DNA of 40,795 bases from Myxococcales bacterium (GCA_011526095.1 WYBA01000281.1:1-40795), one strand, 5' to 3'. Positions 1 through 8,438 are shown, numbered from the stretch's first letter. Notes: generated by a model not told the origin, from the letters alone. Made by a program: numbers and translations.

Positions 1-177
1 GGCCACCAGGCGATCCTCGCCGCGGTCGGGATCGCGGCGGCGGCGTTCGCGCTGGTGCTGGAGGGCCGCGGCGAGCTCGACCGCGCCGAGTGGGCGTGGT
101 GGACCGCGCGCGGCGCGGGCGCGCTGGCGCTGTGGAGCGTGTGGTCGTCGCGGCGCGTGCTGTCGCGGCGGCGGTAG
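1..177 (+). CDS. C-terminal end of a membrane protein (partial)
   Basis: The frame is open from the first base of the window and ends at a TAG, giving the last 58 residues of a protein whose start lies outside. The visible part has one hydrophobic stretch (about residues 4-20, rich in Ala, Ile, Leu and Val). A short charged loop with Glu, Arg and Asp follows, then a Trp-rich second hydrophobic stretch (about 29-50), and the tail is Arg-rich. This looks like the last two membrane helices of an inner-membrane protein with a positively charged cytoplasmic end. The family cannot be told from this fragment. It is convergent with the PilZ gene, 8 bp away. Confidence 0.6.
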   Translation, partial: GHQAILAAVGIAAAAFALVLEGRGELDRAEWAWWTARGAGALALWSVWSSRRVLSRRR

Positions 178-185
178 ACGCGCGG

Positions 186-872
186 CTACCAGGTCAGGTC
201 CTCGACGTCGTGCCACGCCTCGACCGCGTCGTCGGCGACGGCGATCGCGTCGTCCCCGATCCGGACGATCCGCACCCACGGGAACGCCTCCTTGAGGAAC
301 GCGGTCAGCTCGCCGCCGGCGACGTCGGCGAACCGGGCGCTGACCGCGCACACGTCGATCTGGTTGGCCGGGTCGCCGAGCAGCTCGATCGCCTCGAGCG
401 GGGTGCGCGGGGTCAGCGGCGTCAGCTCGCGCGCCCGCATCGCCGCCGCGACGTCGAGCTGCCGCTCCTCGATCGCGTCGACGACCAGGACGTGGCGCGC
501 GCGCGTCGCCGACAGCGCCGTGATCACCGCGTCCTCGATCGCGTCCTCGGCGTCGGGCGGGACGCGGTCGAAGCCGACCGCCATCCGCGGCCCGTCGCCC
601 TCGCGATCGACCCGGATGCCGTGGCCGCGCAGCATCACGCGGCGCGCGCTCGGCAGGCGGAGCTCGACGTCGAGCGCGTCGGTGCGGCCGAGCACCTCGC
701 CGACCCGCACGAGCGCGCCGCCGAGCGACAGGTTGTGGATCACGCCGGCGGTCGCCGCGCGATCACCGTGGAGCACGGCGTGGCCGTGCACGGGCGCGCG
801 CAGGGCGCGCCGCTTCTCGGTCCCCGCGCGCCGCGGCTTGCCTGCCCAGCGCGCCTCGCTGCCCGTCGCCAT
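186..872 (-). CDS. PilZ domain protein with C-terminal receiver-like domain
   Basis: The protein has 228 residues. The N-terminal half is a PilZ domain, the usual c-di-GMP sensor: an RxxxR motif at about R21-R25 and the N-x-S-x-G-G motif at about 47-52 are both present, so ligand binding is plausible. The second half (about 124-228) has alternating beta/alpha character resembling a response-regulator receiver. It opens with a VLVVD-type strand, but the strand that should end in the phosphorylated Asp reads IDVCAVS, so it is probably a pseudo-receiver. The ATG is preceded by a good Shine-Dalgarno (GGGGAGG, 6 bases upstream). No output domain is seen, so it may act by protein-protein contact. 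PilZ is well supported; the receiver part is inferred from fold pattern. Confidence 0.8.
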   Translation of the reverse strand: MATGSEARWAGKPRRAGTEKRRALRAPVHGHAVLHGDRAATAGVIHNLSLGGALVRVGEVLGRTDALDVELRLPSARRVMLRGHGIRVDREGDGPRMAVGFDRVPPDAEDAIEDAVITALSATRARHVLVVDAIEERQLDVAAAMRARELTPLTPRTPLEAIELLGDPANQIDVCAVSARFADVAGGELTAFLKEAFPWVRIVRIGDDAIAVADDAVEAWHDVEDLTW

Positions 873-1014
873 GGTGACCTCCCCGGTAAAAGGTCCAGGT
901 CCAGGGTACTCCTGCCGTCGCGAGACACCAGCGTCGTGTTCGCGCTCGTGCGTGAGGAAGCACGCGGCGCGCGGCGGCGGCGAGGTCCGGATCCTTCTGG
1001 CGACCCGGGCCGCG

Positions 1015-1242
1015 CTACGGCGCCGGCTTGGCTTCCTTGATCTTGAAGCCGTCCTTCATCAGCTTGCCGAGCTCGGCGCGGATCCACTCCTCCGCCTCGC
1101 GATGCGTGCGGAACTTCTTGGTCTTGGTCCGCAGCGGCTCACCTTCGACGCCGCTGGCGACCTCGACATCGAGCCCGGCCCATGTGACCTCCCATACCTC
1201 GGTCTCGCCGTCCTGATCGCGGGTGAGGGTCAACATCTCCAT
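1015..1242 (-). CDS. Small WGR-like domain protein
   Basis: The protein has 75 residues and an acidic/basic mixed composition unlike the alternate frames. It starts with a beta-type segment (LTLTRD, then EVWEVTW). The C-terminal half, KTKKF..HREAEEWI..ELGKLMKDGF, resembles the end of WGR domains, where a Lys-Phe strand is followed by an 'EA....L...K...GY' helix. The signature W-G-R triplet itself is missing, so this is a WGR-like or divergent protein of unknown role. Such domains often bind nucleic acid in DNA-repair or toxin-related proteins, but nothing here shows that. It lies 34 bp downstream of the nucleotidyltransferase pair in the same direction and could be cotranscribed with it. Confidence 0.6.
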   Translation of the reverse strand: MEMLTLTRDQDGETEVWEVTWAGLDVEVASGVEGEPLRTKTKKFRTHREAEEWIRAELGKLMKDGFKIKEAKPAP

Positions 1243-1276
1243 GGGGGGAGGGGTAGCGCACGCCGGGGGGAGGTGT

Positions 1277-2095
1277 CTAGCTGGCCGGGCCGAACGACTC
1301 CCGGCGGACGTCGACCAGCCAGGCGTCGACCGCCGCGACCACGTCGTCCGAGGGGGTGGTCGGGAGCGGGGAGGCGCGGTGGGCGTCCTCTAGGGCGGCC
1401 GTGGCCCGGTCGAGCTCACCGCGCCACCGCGTCCACACCTCGGGCGCGAGCGGCACGCGCTCGCCGGCGCGCTTGGCGGCGATCAGCTCGTGCGCGGCCG
1501 CGAACCCGTACGGCTCGCACAGCCGGGACAGGTCGGTCTCGACCTCGCCGGTGCGCAGCAGGTGGGCGCCGGTCAGCGCCGTCCGCAGGGCGTACAGCAC
1601 CTTCTTGGCCGCGGGCGGCGGGGCGGCGAGCGCCGCCTGGACCTGGCTGCGGTGGAACCCGGCGTAGTGGCGGAACGCCAGCCGCGACACCGACGCGCGC
1701 AGCAGCGGGCGCAGCGTCGCCATCCGCGGCGCGTCCTCGGCGATGACGCACGCGCCGAGCAGCCGCTCGAGGAAGTTGCCGTTGCCGCGCAGCGCGCCGC
1801 GCAGCACCGCGCCGAGCTCGTTGCTGCCGTAGTCGACCTCGATCGGCGCGCCGCCGGCCGGGTCCGGGACGTGCTCGATCCGCTCGGCGCCGCCCTCGCC
1901 GGGGACGAGGCGGACGAGGTCGGCGGTCGGCGCGACGTGGACGCACTTGAGGTCGAAGTCGCTGTCGGGCGACGGGAAGCCGTAGGCGTGCGCGCCGCTG
2001 AGGTAGACGACGAGGTGGCGGCGGGCGCGCGCCTCGCGGTCGACGTAGGCGCGGATCACGGCGGCGGTGGTCGGGGTGGTGACGGACTCGATCAT
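1277..2095 (-). CDS. RlaP-type (COG3541-like) nucleotidyltransferase, short paralogue
   Basis: The protein has 272 residues. It is a DNA polymerase beta-like nucleotidyltransferase: SGAHAYG at about 33-39 is followed by SDFD at 45-48, giving the G-[GS]...DxD active site. A further acidic residue in IEVDYGS (about 88-94) is a likely third metal ligand. The family is predicted to act in RNA repair or end modification, next to RNA ligases in many genomes. No ligase lies nearby here. The ATG overlaps the stop of the upstream paralogue by 4 bp (ATGA), so the two are probably translated together. Substrate unknown. Confidence 0.8.
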   Translation of the reverse strand: MIESVTTPTTAAVIRAYVDREARARRHLVVYLSGAHAYGFPSPDSDFDLKCVHVAPTADLVRLVPGEGGAERIEHVPDPAGGAPIEVDYGSNELGAVLRGALRGNGNFLERLLGACVIAEDAPRMATLRPLLRASVSRLAFRHYAGFHRSQVQAALAAPPPAAKKVLYALRTALTGAHLLRTGEVETDLSRLCEPYGFAAAHELIAAKRAGERVPLAPEVWTRWRGELDRATAALEDAHRASPLPTTPSDDVVAAVDAWLVDVRRESFGPAS

Positions 2096-3423
2096 GGAGC
2101 CTCCGGTTCGCCGAAGCTGGCCACGGGCGGGGGCGGGGCGTCGGCGCCCCACGGGCCGGGCGCGCCGAGGACGTGGCGGCGCGCGACCTCGTGGCGCGCG
2201 GCGCGCAGCACCGCCTCGGCCCGCGCGACGTCGGCGGCCGGCGGCAGCCGCGACGCGGCGCGCGCGCGCTCGAGCGCCGGCGTCATCGCGCGGGCGCGGG
2301 CCAGCACGTCCTCCATCGGCACCTCGCCGCGCTTGATCGCGAGCAGGTCGGCGCGCAGCGCCTCGGGGACGCGCAGGCTGGGCGGCTCGGTCCCCGCGAG
2401 CCACCGGATCGCGAGGTCGAGCAGGCGGATCAGGTTGTAGGCGTTCTTGGGGCGCAGCTCGCGCGGCGGCTCGAACGCGGCGTGGTCGCCCGCGCCGGCG
2501 CGCGCGTGGTCGACCAGCGCGCGCCACTCGCGCGTGGGCAGCACGCCCTGATCGAACATCGAGCGGTAGAGCTGCTTGAGGTAGTCGCGCGCGCGCAGCA
2601 GCGCGTCGGCCGGCGTCGGCGCGACGACGCGCGCGGCGTCGACCAGGCGCGCCGCGCATTGATCGAGCGAGGCGGACGGGTCGGCGCGCAGCCAGTCGAG
2701 CACGAGCGCGCGGTGGGCGGCGAGGCGCTCGTTGTGCTCGAGCCGGTCGAGCTGGGACAGCGCGTAGCGGCCGAAGCTGCCGTAGATCTCGACCGAGACG
2801 AACGCGTCGCGCGCGGCGACGAGCGCGGCGCCCAGCTCGTCGCGGACCGCGGTCGGGTCGGCGGCGGCGGCGAACAGCAGCTCGAGCGTGTTGGGGTCGG
2901 CGCGCAGCCCCTGGCGGATCGTCTTGCCGAGCTCCCAGTAGGCGCGGGTGCCGTCGGCCGACTGCAGATCGCCGGGCGGCTCGACCAGCCCGGTGGTCCA
3001 CGCCAGCGGCAGCACGAACACGCCGCGGCGGTCCTCGTCCGAGCGCTCGTCGGCCAGCCCCCACGCGCGCGAGCCGACGACGGCGTCGACGACGACGCAC
3101 GGGGCGAGCGCCTCCCACGCGGCGTGGCGCCGGCGCGCGTAGCGGACCAGGCCCTGCTTGCGCGGCGTCAGCTCGCCGCGCAGGTAGCGCAGCCGGCCGA
3201 CGCCGACGACCTCGACGTCGACCCAGGCGGCGCCGGCGTCGTCGCCGGCGTCGTCGCCCGCGTCGGGCGGCGTGACCGCGACGACGCGGCCGAGCGCGCC
3301 GCGGGCGATCACGCGATCGGTGCCCGGGACGGCGCGATCGACGCCGGTGGTGACCTCGGTGCCCGGCGGCAGCGGGACCGCGCGGGGGTCGACGTCATCC
3401 AGGCCGGCCAGGCGCTTCGACAC
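2092..3423 (-). CDS. RlaP-type (COG3541-like) nucleotidyltransferase with N-terminal SH3/KOW-like region
   Basis: The protein has 443 residues and starts with GTG. Residues about 20-90 contain a beta-rich stretch (RVIARGALGRVVAV ... YLRGELTPRK) resembling KOW/SH3-like barrels that sit on RNA. The nucleotidyltransferase core follows: VVGSRAWG at about 115-122 and SDEDRRGVFV at 128-137, the typical 'GS.A.G....SD.D.RG' signature of COG3541. A helical C-terminal half contains RDYLKQLYRSMFDQG and ELRPKNAYNLIRLLDLA, also seen in this family. It overlaps the shorter paralogue by 4 bp and lies 12 bp after the DUF1838 gene, so all three may share a transcript. Family assignment is strong; the RNA-repair role is known only as a family prediction. 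Confidence 0.83.
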   Translation of the reverse strand: MSKRLAGLDDVDPRAVPLPPGTEVTTGVDRAVPGTDRVIARGALGRVVAVTPPDAGDDAGDDAGAAWVDVEVVGVGRLRYLRGELTPRKQGLVRYARRRHAAWEALAPCVVVDAVVGSRAWGLADERSDEDRRGVFVLPLAWTTGLVEPPGDLQSADGTRAYWELGKTIRQGLRADPNTLELLFAAAADPTAVRDELGAALVAARDAFVSVEIYGSFGRYALSQLDRLEHNERLAAHRALVLDWLRADPSASLDQCAARLVDAARVVAPTPADALLRARDYLKQLYRSMFDQGVLPTREWRALVDHARAGAGDHAAFEPPRELRPKNAYNLIRLLDLAIRWLAGTEPPSLRVPEALRADLLAIKRGEVPMEDVLARARAMTPALERARAASRLPPAADVARAEAVLRAARHEVARRHVLGAPGPWGADAPPPPVASFGEPEAP

Positions 3424-3435
3424 GGCCCTACGGTG

Positions 3436-4350
3436 TCACGGAACGGTGCGGCACGGCGCGTCGACCGCCGGCGCGGCGATCGGGAACCGCGCGCCGCGCC
3501 GGTACGCGTCGGCGTGGGCGGCGAAGTACGTCCACGACGTGACGTTCGGGGCGTCGACCAGGCACGGCGGCGCGGACGCGAACGCCGGGGCGCGGGCGAG
3601 GGCCTCGCGCAGCGGCGCGACGAGCGCGTCGATCGACGCGACGCGCTCGCCGGTGGCGCGGTAGACGAGCACGCCGGGGCGGTCGCCCTGCGCCATCCAT
3701 GGCAGCCACGGGCCGACGCGGTGCCACGTCAGGTCGAGCCGCGACACGGTGGGGCGCGCGACGTCGTCGACGTCGGCGGTCGGCGCGGTGAGCGTGAACA
3801 GCTCGATCGCGGCGTAGGTCGGCGCGGGCGAGTACGCGGCCAGCGCGGGATCCGCGGCGAGCGGGTTGGGGTAGGCGAGGGGGACGTCGATCGCGTACGT
3901 CGTGCGGTCGCCGAGCGCGACGCGCGGCGGGGCGCCGGTGAGCCGGGCCTGCACCGGATCGTTGGCGACGTGGACGACCGGCACCTCGGCGCCGGTCCAC
4001 GGGTTGGTCCAGCGATCGAGCACCGCGCCGGTGGCGGGGTCGAGGTAGAGCATCAGCTCGCGCGAGGTGAGGTACCAGCCGCGCGCGTCGTGGCCGCACC
4101 GGGCGACGTTGACGCCGGCCACGTCGAGCACCGCGCGCGGCGCCTCGCCGGGGACGTAGGCGAGGATCGTCCCGGTCCACGTCGTGATCGTGTCGCGGCC
4201 GTCGGTCGCGCAGCGGGTGCGGACGAGCGCGGCGACGTCGTCGTCGGGCGCGGTGGCGGCGGTGGCGGCGGTGGCGGGCGCGGCGGGGCGCGGCGAGCCG
4301 CCGCACGCGGCGATCGCGACGGCGGCGGCGAGGGCGGGGACGGAGCGCAT
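3436..4350 (-). CDS. DUF1838 family lipoprotein
   Basis: The chosen start gives 304 residues; it puts a lipoprotein signal at the N-terminus (lipobox AIAAC, Cys16). An in-frame ATG 39 bases further upstream would bury it. The mature part matches DUF1838 throughout: TWTGTILAYVPGE, NVARC, GWYLTSRELMLYLDP, NPWTG, HVANDPVQ, AYPNPLA, the GPWLPWM..GDRPG.LVYRATG block, and a closing NVTSWTYF. The biochemical role of DUF1838 is unknown. It is transcribed away from a MarR regulator with a clear inverted repeat between them, so it is a likely target of that regulator. It may be envelope-located. Confidence 0.85.
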   Translation of the reverse strand: MRSVPALAAAVAIAACGGSPRPAAPATAATAATAPDDDVAALVRTRCATDGRDTITTWTGTILAYVPGEAPRAVLDVAGVNVARCGHDARGWYLTSRELMLYLDPATGAVLDRWTNPWTGAEVPVVHVANDPVQARLTGAPPRVALGDRTTYAIDVPLAYPNPLAADPALAAYSPAPTYAAIELFTLTAPTADVDDVARPTVSRLDLTWHRVGPWLPWMAQGDRPGVLVYRATGERVASIDALVAPLREALARAPAFASAPPCLVDAPNVTSWTYFAAHADAYRRGARFPIAAPAVDAPCRTVP

Positions 4351-4400
4351 CGGGGCGGCACGATGCGCGGACCGCGCGCCGTCGGTCAAGCCGATCGCGC

Positions 4401-4429
4401 TTGACTCGGACGCCCCTCCCGGTTAGTTA
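4401..4429 (+). promoter_or_regulatory. Possible promoter of the marR gene
   Basis: TTGACT (4401-4406) resembles a -35 element. With a 17-bp spacer it faces TAGTTA (4424-4429), a weak -10 inside the operator repeat. Transcription would then begin about 8 bases before the ATG at 4444, which has no Shine-Dalgarno. Repressor bound at the inverted repeat would cover the -10 element. Predicted by eye only. Confidence 0.35.
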
Positions 4430-4440
4430 GCCAAACTAAC
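4422..4440. promoter_or_regulatory. Probable MarR operator (7-5-7 inverted repeat)
   Basis: GTTAGTT and AACTAAC form perfect 7-bp arms around a 5-bp centre. The AT-rich repeat stands out strongly in this GC-rich sequence. It ends 3 bases before the marR start and lies 72 bp upstream of the divergent DUF1838 start. Size and symmetry fit a winged-helix MarR dimer, so autoregulation plus control of the DUF1838 gene is likely. Confidence 0.7.
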
Positions 4441-4443
4441 TAT

Positions 4444-4956
4444 ATGGCGAAGCCCGCGACCCCGCGCCGCCCGGCCGCGACCACCGAGGAGTCGATCGTC
4501 CACGTCCTGTTCGACCTGGCGAACCACCTGGCGCGGCGCGGCGAGCGCCTGGCCGGGCAGGCCGGGCTGACCACGCAGCAGTGGATCGTGCTGCTCCAGA
4601 TCGCCGGCGACCCGAACTTCCCGGGCGCGCCGGCGCGTCGCCCGGCCGGGATCCTGCCGTCGGAGATCGCGTCGGCGCGCGGCGTGTCGCGCGCGACGGT
4701 GAGCGCGGTCGTCGCGCAGCTGACGCAGCGTGGGCTGATCGAGCAGGTCGCGGACGACGCGGATCTGCGCCGCCGCCGGCTCGTGCCGACGGCCGCGGGG
4801 CAGCGCGTGCTCGCCGAGCTCGCGCCGGTGCGGCGCGCCGCCAACCGCCGGCTGTTCGCGCGGCTCGGCGCCGCCGAGCGCGCCGAGCTGCTCCGTCTGC
4901 TGCGAGGCGCGCTCGCCTCGCTCGACCCGACCGCGACCCCCGCCGGGGATGACTGA
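4444..4956 (+). CDS. MarR family transcriptional regulator
   Basis: The protein has 170 residues, typical for MarR. An N-terminal dimerisation helix (VLFDLANHLARRGERLAGQAG) is followed by TTQQWIVLLQIAG. The winged helix then has ILPSEIASARGVSRATVSAVVAQLTQRGLIEQ as helix-turn-helix and DDADLRRRRLVPT as the wing, with the usual DxR...L.LT-type pattern. A C-terminal dimer helix closes the protein. There is no Shine-Dalgarno; the operator ends 3 bases from the ATG, so the transcript may be nearly leaderless. MarR proteins usually repress and are released by small phenolic or oxidising ligands; the ligand here is unknown. The lipoprotein gene follows 10 bp downstream and may be cotranscribed. Confidence 0.88.
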   Translation: MAKPATPRRPAATTEESIVHVLFDLANHLARRGERLAGQAGLTTQQWIVLLQIAGDPNFPGAPARRPAGILPSEIASARGVSRATVSAVVAQLTQRGLIEQVADDADLRRRRLVPTAAGQRVLAELAPVRRAANRRLFARLGAAERAELLRLLRGALASLDPTATPAGDD

Positions 4957-4966
4957 AGGTGACGTG

Positions 4967-6634
4967 ATGACCGTGCTCCGCCCGCTGCTGCTCCTGCTGA
5001 TCTCCCTGCCCGTCGCCGCGTGCTCGGCCGGCTCGTCCGGAGGCCCCGACGCCCCCGACGGCCCCGACGGGACGCCGGGCGCCCCCGACGCGCGCCCCGG
5101 CGACGAGCCCGACGCCGACCCGACGCCGCCGTCGCTCGCGACGTTCCGCGCCGACGCCGCCGAGGCGGTGTGCGGCGCGCTGCTGCGGTGCTGCGACGAC
5201 GCCGACGTCACCGAGTACTTCGCGGCCTACGCCGCGTCCGAGCTGCTCGTCGAGTTCCGCGATCGCCTGCCGCCGCGCGCCTCGCTCGACGAGGCGGGGT
5301 GCCGCGACGTCGTGGCCGAGATGATCGACGTCGTGCCGTTCGGCGACTGGATCCGCGCGGCCGAGCGCGGCGACGTCGCGTTCGACGCGGGCGCGTTCGC
5401 CGGGTGCCTCGCCGCGCTCGACGACGCGGCGTGCGGCGCCGAGACGCGCGCGGCGCTGTACGACGGCACGTGCCTGGGGTTCGCCCCTCCGGGCGGCGGC
5501 GACGAGCAGCGGCGGATGTTCCACCGCACCGCCGGCGTCGGCGCGTCGTGCGCGCCGCTGCGCGACGGCGTCGGCGCCGCGTTCTTCGGCACGTGCGATC
5601 CGACCGCGGCGTTCTGCTGCTACGCGGACGCGGACGAGCCCGGGCTCGGCTGCACCTACCCGTTCGACGGCGACGGCGCCGCGCGGGCCGGCACGTGCGC
5701 CGCGGTCTCGGCGACGAGCGCGGCGTGCTCCTCGGCGCTGCCGCTGCAGCTGTGCGCGACCGGCGCGTCGTGCGACCCGGACACCCAGCGCTGCGTCGAG
5801 GACGGCGCCGCCGCGCTCGCGGTCGGACAGGAGTGCGTCGACGACGGCTTCAACCTGCTCGGCGACTGCGTCGACAGCTACTGCGACCTGCTCGGCACGT
5901 CACGGTGCGAGCCGCTGAAGGCCGACGGCCAGGGCTGCTCGGCCGGCTACGAGTGCCAGGGCGGCGCGTGCGCCGGCGGTGCGTGCGGCCCGCTGACCAG
6001 CTGCGACGGCGTCGAGCCGACGTCTCCGGACGCGGGCGTGCCGGACGCGGGGGAGGGCGACGCGGGCGTGCCGGACGCATCGAGCCCGGACGCCGCGCCC
6101 GCGCCCGACGCGCCCGCGGCCGACGGCGAGACCTGCGGCGGCGCGTTCGACCTGTTCGGCGCCTCGTCACCGTCGGCGATCGCGGGCTACGACCGCGTCG
6201 TGACCGGCGCGTTCGGCGCGTCGAACGACTACAACCCCTACTCGGGCGCGGCGCCCCAGCTGCCGCCCGCGTGCTCGATCATCTACGACGCCGGCGGCAA
6301 CGACGTCGTCTACCAGCTCGTGCTGGCGCCCGGCCAGACGCTGAAGATGCGCTACGCGGTGGCCCCGACGTCGGTGGCGGGCGGGATCTACTTGCTCGAC
6401 GCGTGCACGCCGGCGGTCGACTGGCCGGATCACGACGGCAGCGGCGCGTGCGGCAACAACGAGTACAGGTCGAACGGCTACTGCGGCTACCTCGGGTGCG
6501 ATCCGCTCGAGTGGACGTTCACCTACCCGACGGTCCTCGACGGCGCGCCGACCAGCCCCCGCACGTTCTGGGTCGTGGTCGATCACCTCGCCGGCGCGCC
6601 CACCGGATACCAGCTCGACTTCGCGGTCTACTGA
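4967..6634 (+). CDS. Cys-rich lipoprotein with Asp/Pro/Ala linkers
   Basis: The start at 4967 is preferred over the in-frame ATG at 4949 because it has a Shine-Dalgarno (AAGGTG, 5 bases away) and gives a clean lipoprotein signal (lipobox PVAAC, Cys19); length 555 residues. A Pro/Asp/Gly-rich linker (about 22-50) leads to a helical domain with CGALLRCC. A Cys-rich region (about 180-350) has repeated C.......C pairs. A second low-complexity PDAGVPDAG linker (about 355-390) precedes a C-terminal beta domain (about 395-555) resembling a PPC or jelly-roll module. This architecture is typical of surface lipoproteins in Myxococcota. No function can be assigned. Ends 16 bp from the convergent porin gene. 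Confidence 0.8.
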   Translation: MTVLRPLLLLLISLPVAACSAGSSGGPDAPDGPDGTPGAPDARPGDEPDADPTPPSLATFRADAAEAVCGALLRCCDDADVTEYFAAYAASELLVEFRDRLPPRASLDEAGCRDVVAEMIDVVPFGDWIRAAERGDVAFDAGAFAGCLAALDDAACGAETRAALYDGTCLGFAPPGGGDEQRRMFHRTAGVGASCAPLRDGVGAAFFGTCDPTAAFCCYADADEPGLGCTYPFDGDGAARAGTCAAVSATSAACSSALPLQLCATGASCDPDTQRCVEDGAAALAVGQECVDDGFNLLGDCVDSYCDLLGTSRCEPLKADGQGCSAGYECQGGACAGGACGPLTSCDGVEPTSPDAGVPDAGEGDAGVPDASSPDAAPAPDAPAADGETCGGAFDLFGASSPSAIAGYDRVVTGAFGASNDYNPYSGAAPQLPPACSIIYDAGGNDVVYQLVLAPGQTLKMRYAVAPTSVAGGIYLLDACTPAVDWPDHDGSGACGNNEYRSNGYCGYLGCDPLEWTFTYPTVLDGAPTSPRTFWVVVDHLAGAPTGYQLDFAVY

Positions 6635-6650
6635 GCGCGGCGCCCCACGA

Positions 6651-8174
6651 TCACAGCGCGCGCGTCAGCCCGAACGACGCGATCCAGTAGCCGCTCTCGT
6701 AGGCGCCGGCGTTGAACGGGTTGTACGGCTGGGCGTCCGCGGGGTTCAGCGGCACGCCGATGTCGGGCTGGGCGCGCGCGTCCATCCCGGCGGCGGGATC
6801 GACCGCGACGTCGCGCAGGTTGCGGCGCGGCTGCGCGATCACCGCGCCGCCGAGGTCGACGCGCCATGCGCCGGCCTCGAGCCCGAGCCCGAGCCCGGCG
6901 GTCATCCGCGCGGCGCCGTCGACGTCCACCCGCGCCCACGAGTCGGGGGCGGCGGCGGTCTCGTAGGCGACGCCGCCGCGCACGTGCCAGCGCCGCGCGG
7001 CCGTCTCGACCACGCCGGCGGTGCCGAGGCGCACCGACCACGTGTCGCGGAACCCGTGGCGGACGACCGAGTCCTCCAGCCGCGTCCCGAGCAGCCGGTT
7101 CTGCCCGTCGACGACCGCGACGAGGTCCGAGGCGGCGCTCCAGTCCTCCCACCGCACGTCGAGCTCGACGTCGCCGACCTCGGCGCCGCGCGCGTCGCGC
7201 AGCAGGTAGCGCAGCCCCACGGTCGCGGTCTGCGGCAGCGTCACGTCGAGGCACGCCGCGATCGCGCCCTCGACGCCGCCGGGCGCGCACCGCTCGGTGC
7301 CTGGCGCGACCGGATCGATGCCGTTGACCATCCCCGGTAGCGGCTCGCGCAGCGCCTCGCCGAGCTCGGTCGACGACGTACCGACCGCGTGGACCCGGAC
7401 CGGCGCGGTGTAGTGGACGCCGACCTCGACCGCCGCCGACGCGCGGTAGTGCAGCCCCGCGGCGAGCGCGGGCACCGCGGCGTCGCGCGCCGCGAGCGTG
7501 ACGATCGAGTCCTGCGCCGGATCCTCCGCGCCGTTGGCGACGCCCTGGACGGCCTTGCGCGAGGCGAGCCGGGCGTAGCCGAGGCTGGCGCGCGCGCCGA
7601 CGGCGAGCCGGTCGCTCACCTTCACGGCGAGCGCGACCGACGGCAGGACGATCATCGCCTGCTGCTGGATCGTGTCGTAGCGCTGCGGCGCCGGCGCCCC
7701 GCCGCCGGTCTGGGTGTCGACCGTGAGCGGGAAGTCGCGGCGGCCGTAGCCGTGGGGCGCCATGACGCCGAAGCCGAGCGCCCACCGGCCGCGGCCGATC
7801 CCGGCCGCGATCATCGGCACCGGCTGGGCGCCGCCCTGGTGCTCGACCTCCGGGTAGGGATCGCCGACGTAGTCGGCGGCGCTCGACGCCTCGGCCGCGT
7901 AGGCGCCGGCGCGGCGGAACCGCTGGTCGAAGTCGACGAGGTTGGCGCCGACGTAGACGAAGCTGCCGCCGAGCACGAACCCGGCCGGGTTGAACCACAG
8001 CGCGGTCGGGTCGTCCGCCTTGGCGACGAACGCGCCGGCGCGCTGCGTGCCCTGCGAGCCGTTGTCGCCGACGAGCTGGCCGCCGGCGGCGGCGGAGCGG
8101 GGCGCGGCGGCGGGGAGCGCGGAGGCGACGAGCGTGGCGAGGAGCGAGGCGACGACGCGGCCCATGCGATCCAT
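6651..8174 (-). CDS. OmpP1/FadL-type outer-membrane transporter
   Basis: The protein has 507 residues. A cleavable signal peptide (VVASLLATLVASALPAAA) is followed by the family's characteristic N-terminus: GSQGTQRAGAFVAKADDPTALWFNPAGF in two adjoining parts. Alternating beta strands then run to a C-terminal aromatic-rich strand (YWIASFGLTRAL), as in a 14-strand barrel. FadL/TodX proteins pass long-chain fatty acids or other hydrophobic compounds through the outer membrane. Two starts 9 bases apart (8174 and 8165) are both possible and neither has a clear Shine-Dalgarno; the first is used. Substrate unknown. Confidence 0.85.
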   Translation of the reverse strand: MDRMGRVVASLLATLVASALPAAAPRSAAAGGQLVGDNGSQGTQRAGAFVAKADDPTALWFNPAGFVLGGSFVYVGANLVDFDQRFRRAGAYAAEASSAADYVGDPYPEVEHQGGAQPVPMIAAGIGRGRWALGFGVMAPHGYGRRDFPLTVDTQTGGGAPAPQRYDTIQQQAMIVLPSVALAVKVSDRLAVGARASLGYARLASRKAVQGVANGAEDPAQDSIVTLAARDAAVPALAAGLHYRASAAVEVGVHYTAPVRVHAVGTSSTELGEALREPLPGMVNGIDPVAPGTERCAPGGVEGAIAACLDVTLPQTATVGLRYLLRDARGAEVGDVELDVRWEDWSAASDLVAVVDGQNRLLGTRLEDSVVRHGFRDTWSVRLGTAGVVETAARRWHVRGGVAYETAAAPDSWARVDVDGAARMTAGLGLGLEAGAWRVDLGGAVIAQPRRNLRDVAVDPAAGMDARAQPDIGVPLNPADAQPYNPFNAGAYESGYWIASFGLTRAL

Positions 8175-8432
8175 GTGCGCGCCGCGGGTCGCGCGCGGCA
8201 AGCGCGTTCGCCCGCGCGGCGCACGAGGCAAACCGAGGTTGGGGCGCGGCGCCGCCGGGCGCGGGCCGGCGCGTCGTCGCACGGGATCATCTCGGCCGCG
8301 TGTCGGCCACGTGACGAGCGTGCGCCGGCGGCAGGCGTACATCGGCGGCGGGGTCGCCCGCGCGCCCACGCGATCGGCTCGTCCGTCAGGATGCTCACAG
8401 GTCTTACTCGTCACGTTCGCGCGCGGCCACGC

Positions 8433-8438
8433 GATACT
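8433..8438 (+). promoter_or_regulatory. Possible -10 element of the kinase gene
   Basis: GATACT lies 7 bases before the ATG at 8446, which has no Shine-Dalgarno, so a leaderless transcript is possible. No convincing -35 is seen. The other 258 bases between the porin and kinase genes (8175-8432) contain no gene or repeat I can support. Confidence 0.3.

Noticed and set aside
4949..4966. ATG at 4949 as start of the Cys-rich lipoprotein
   Set aside because: It overlaps the marR end and adds a charged sequence before the lipoprotein signal; the ATG at 4967 has a ribosome site.
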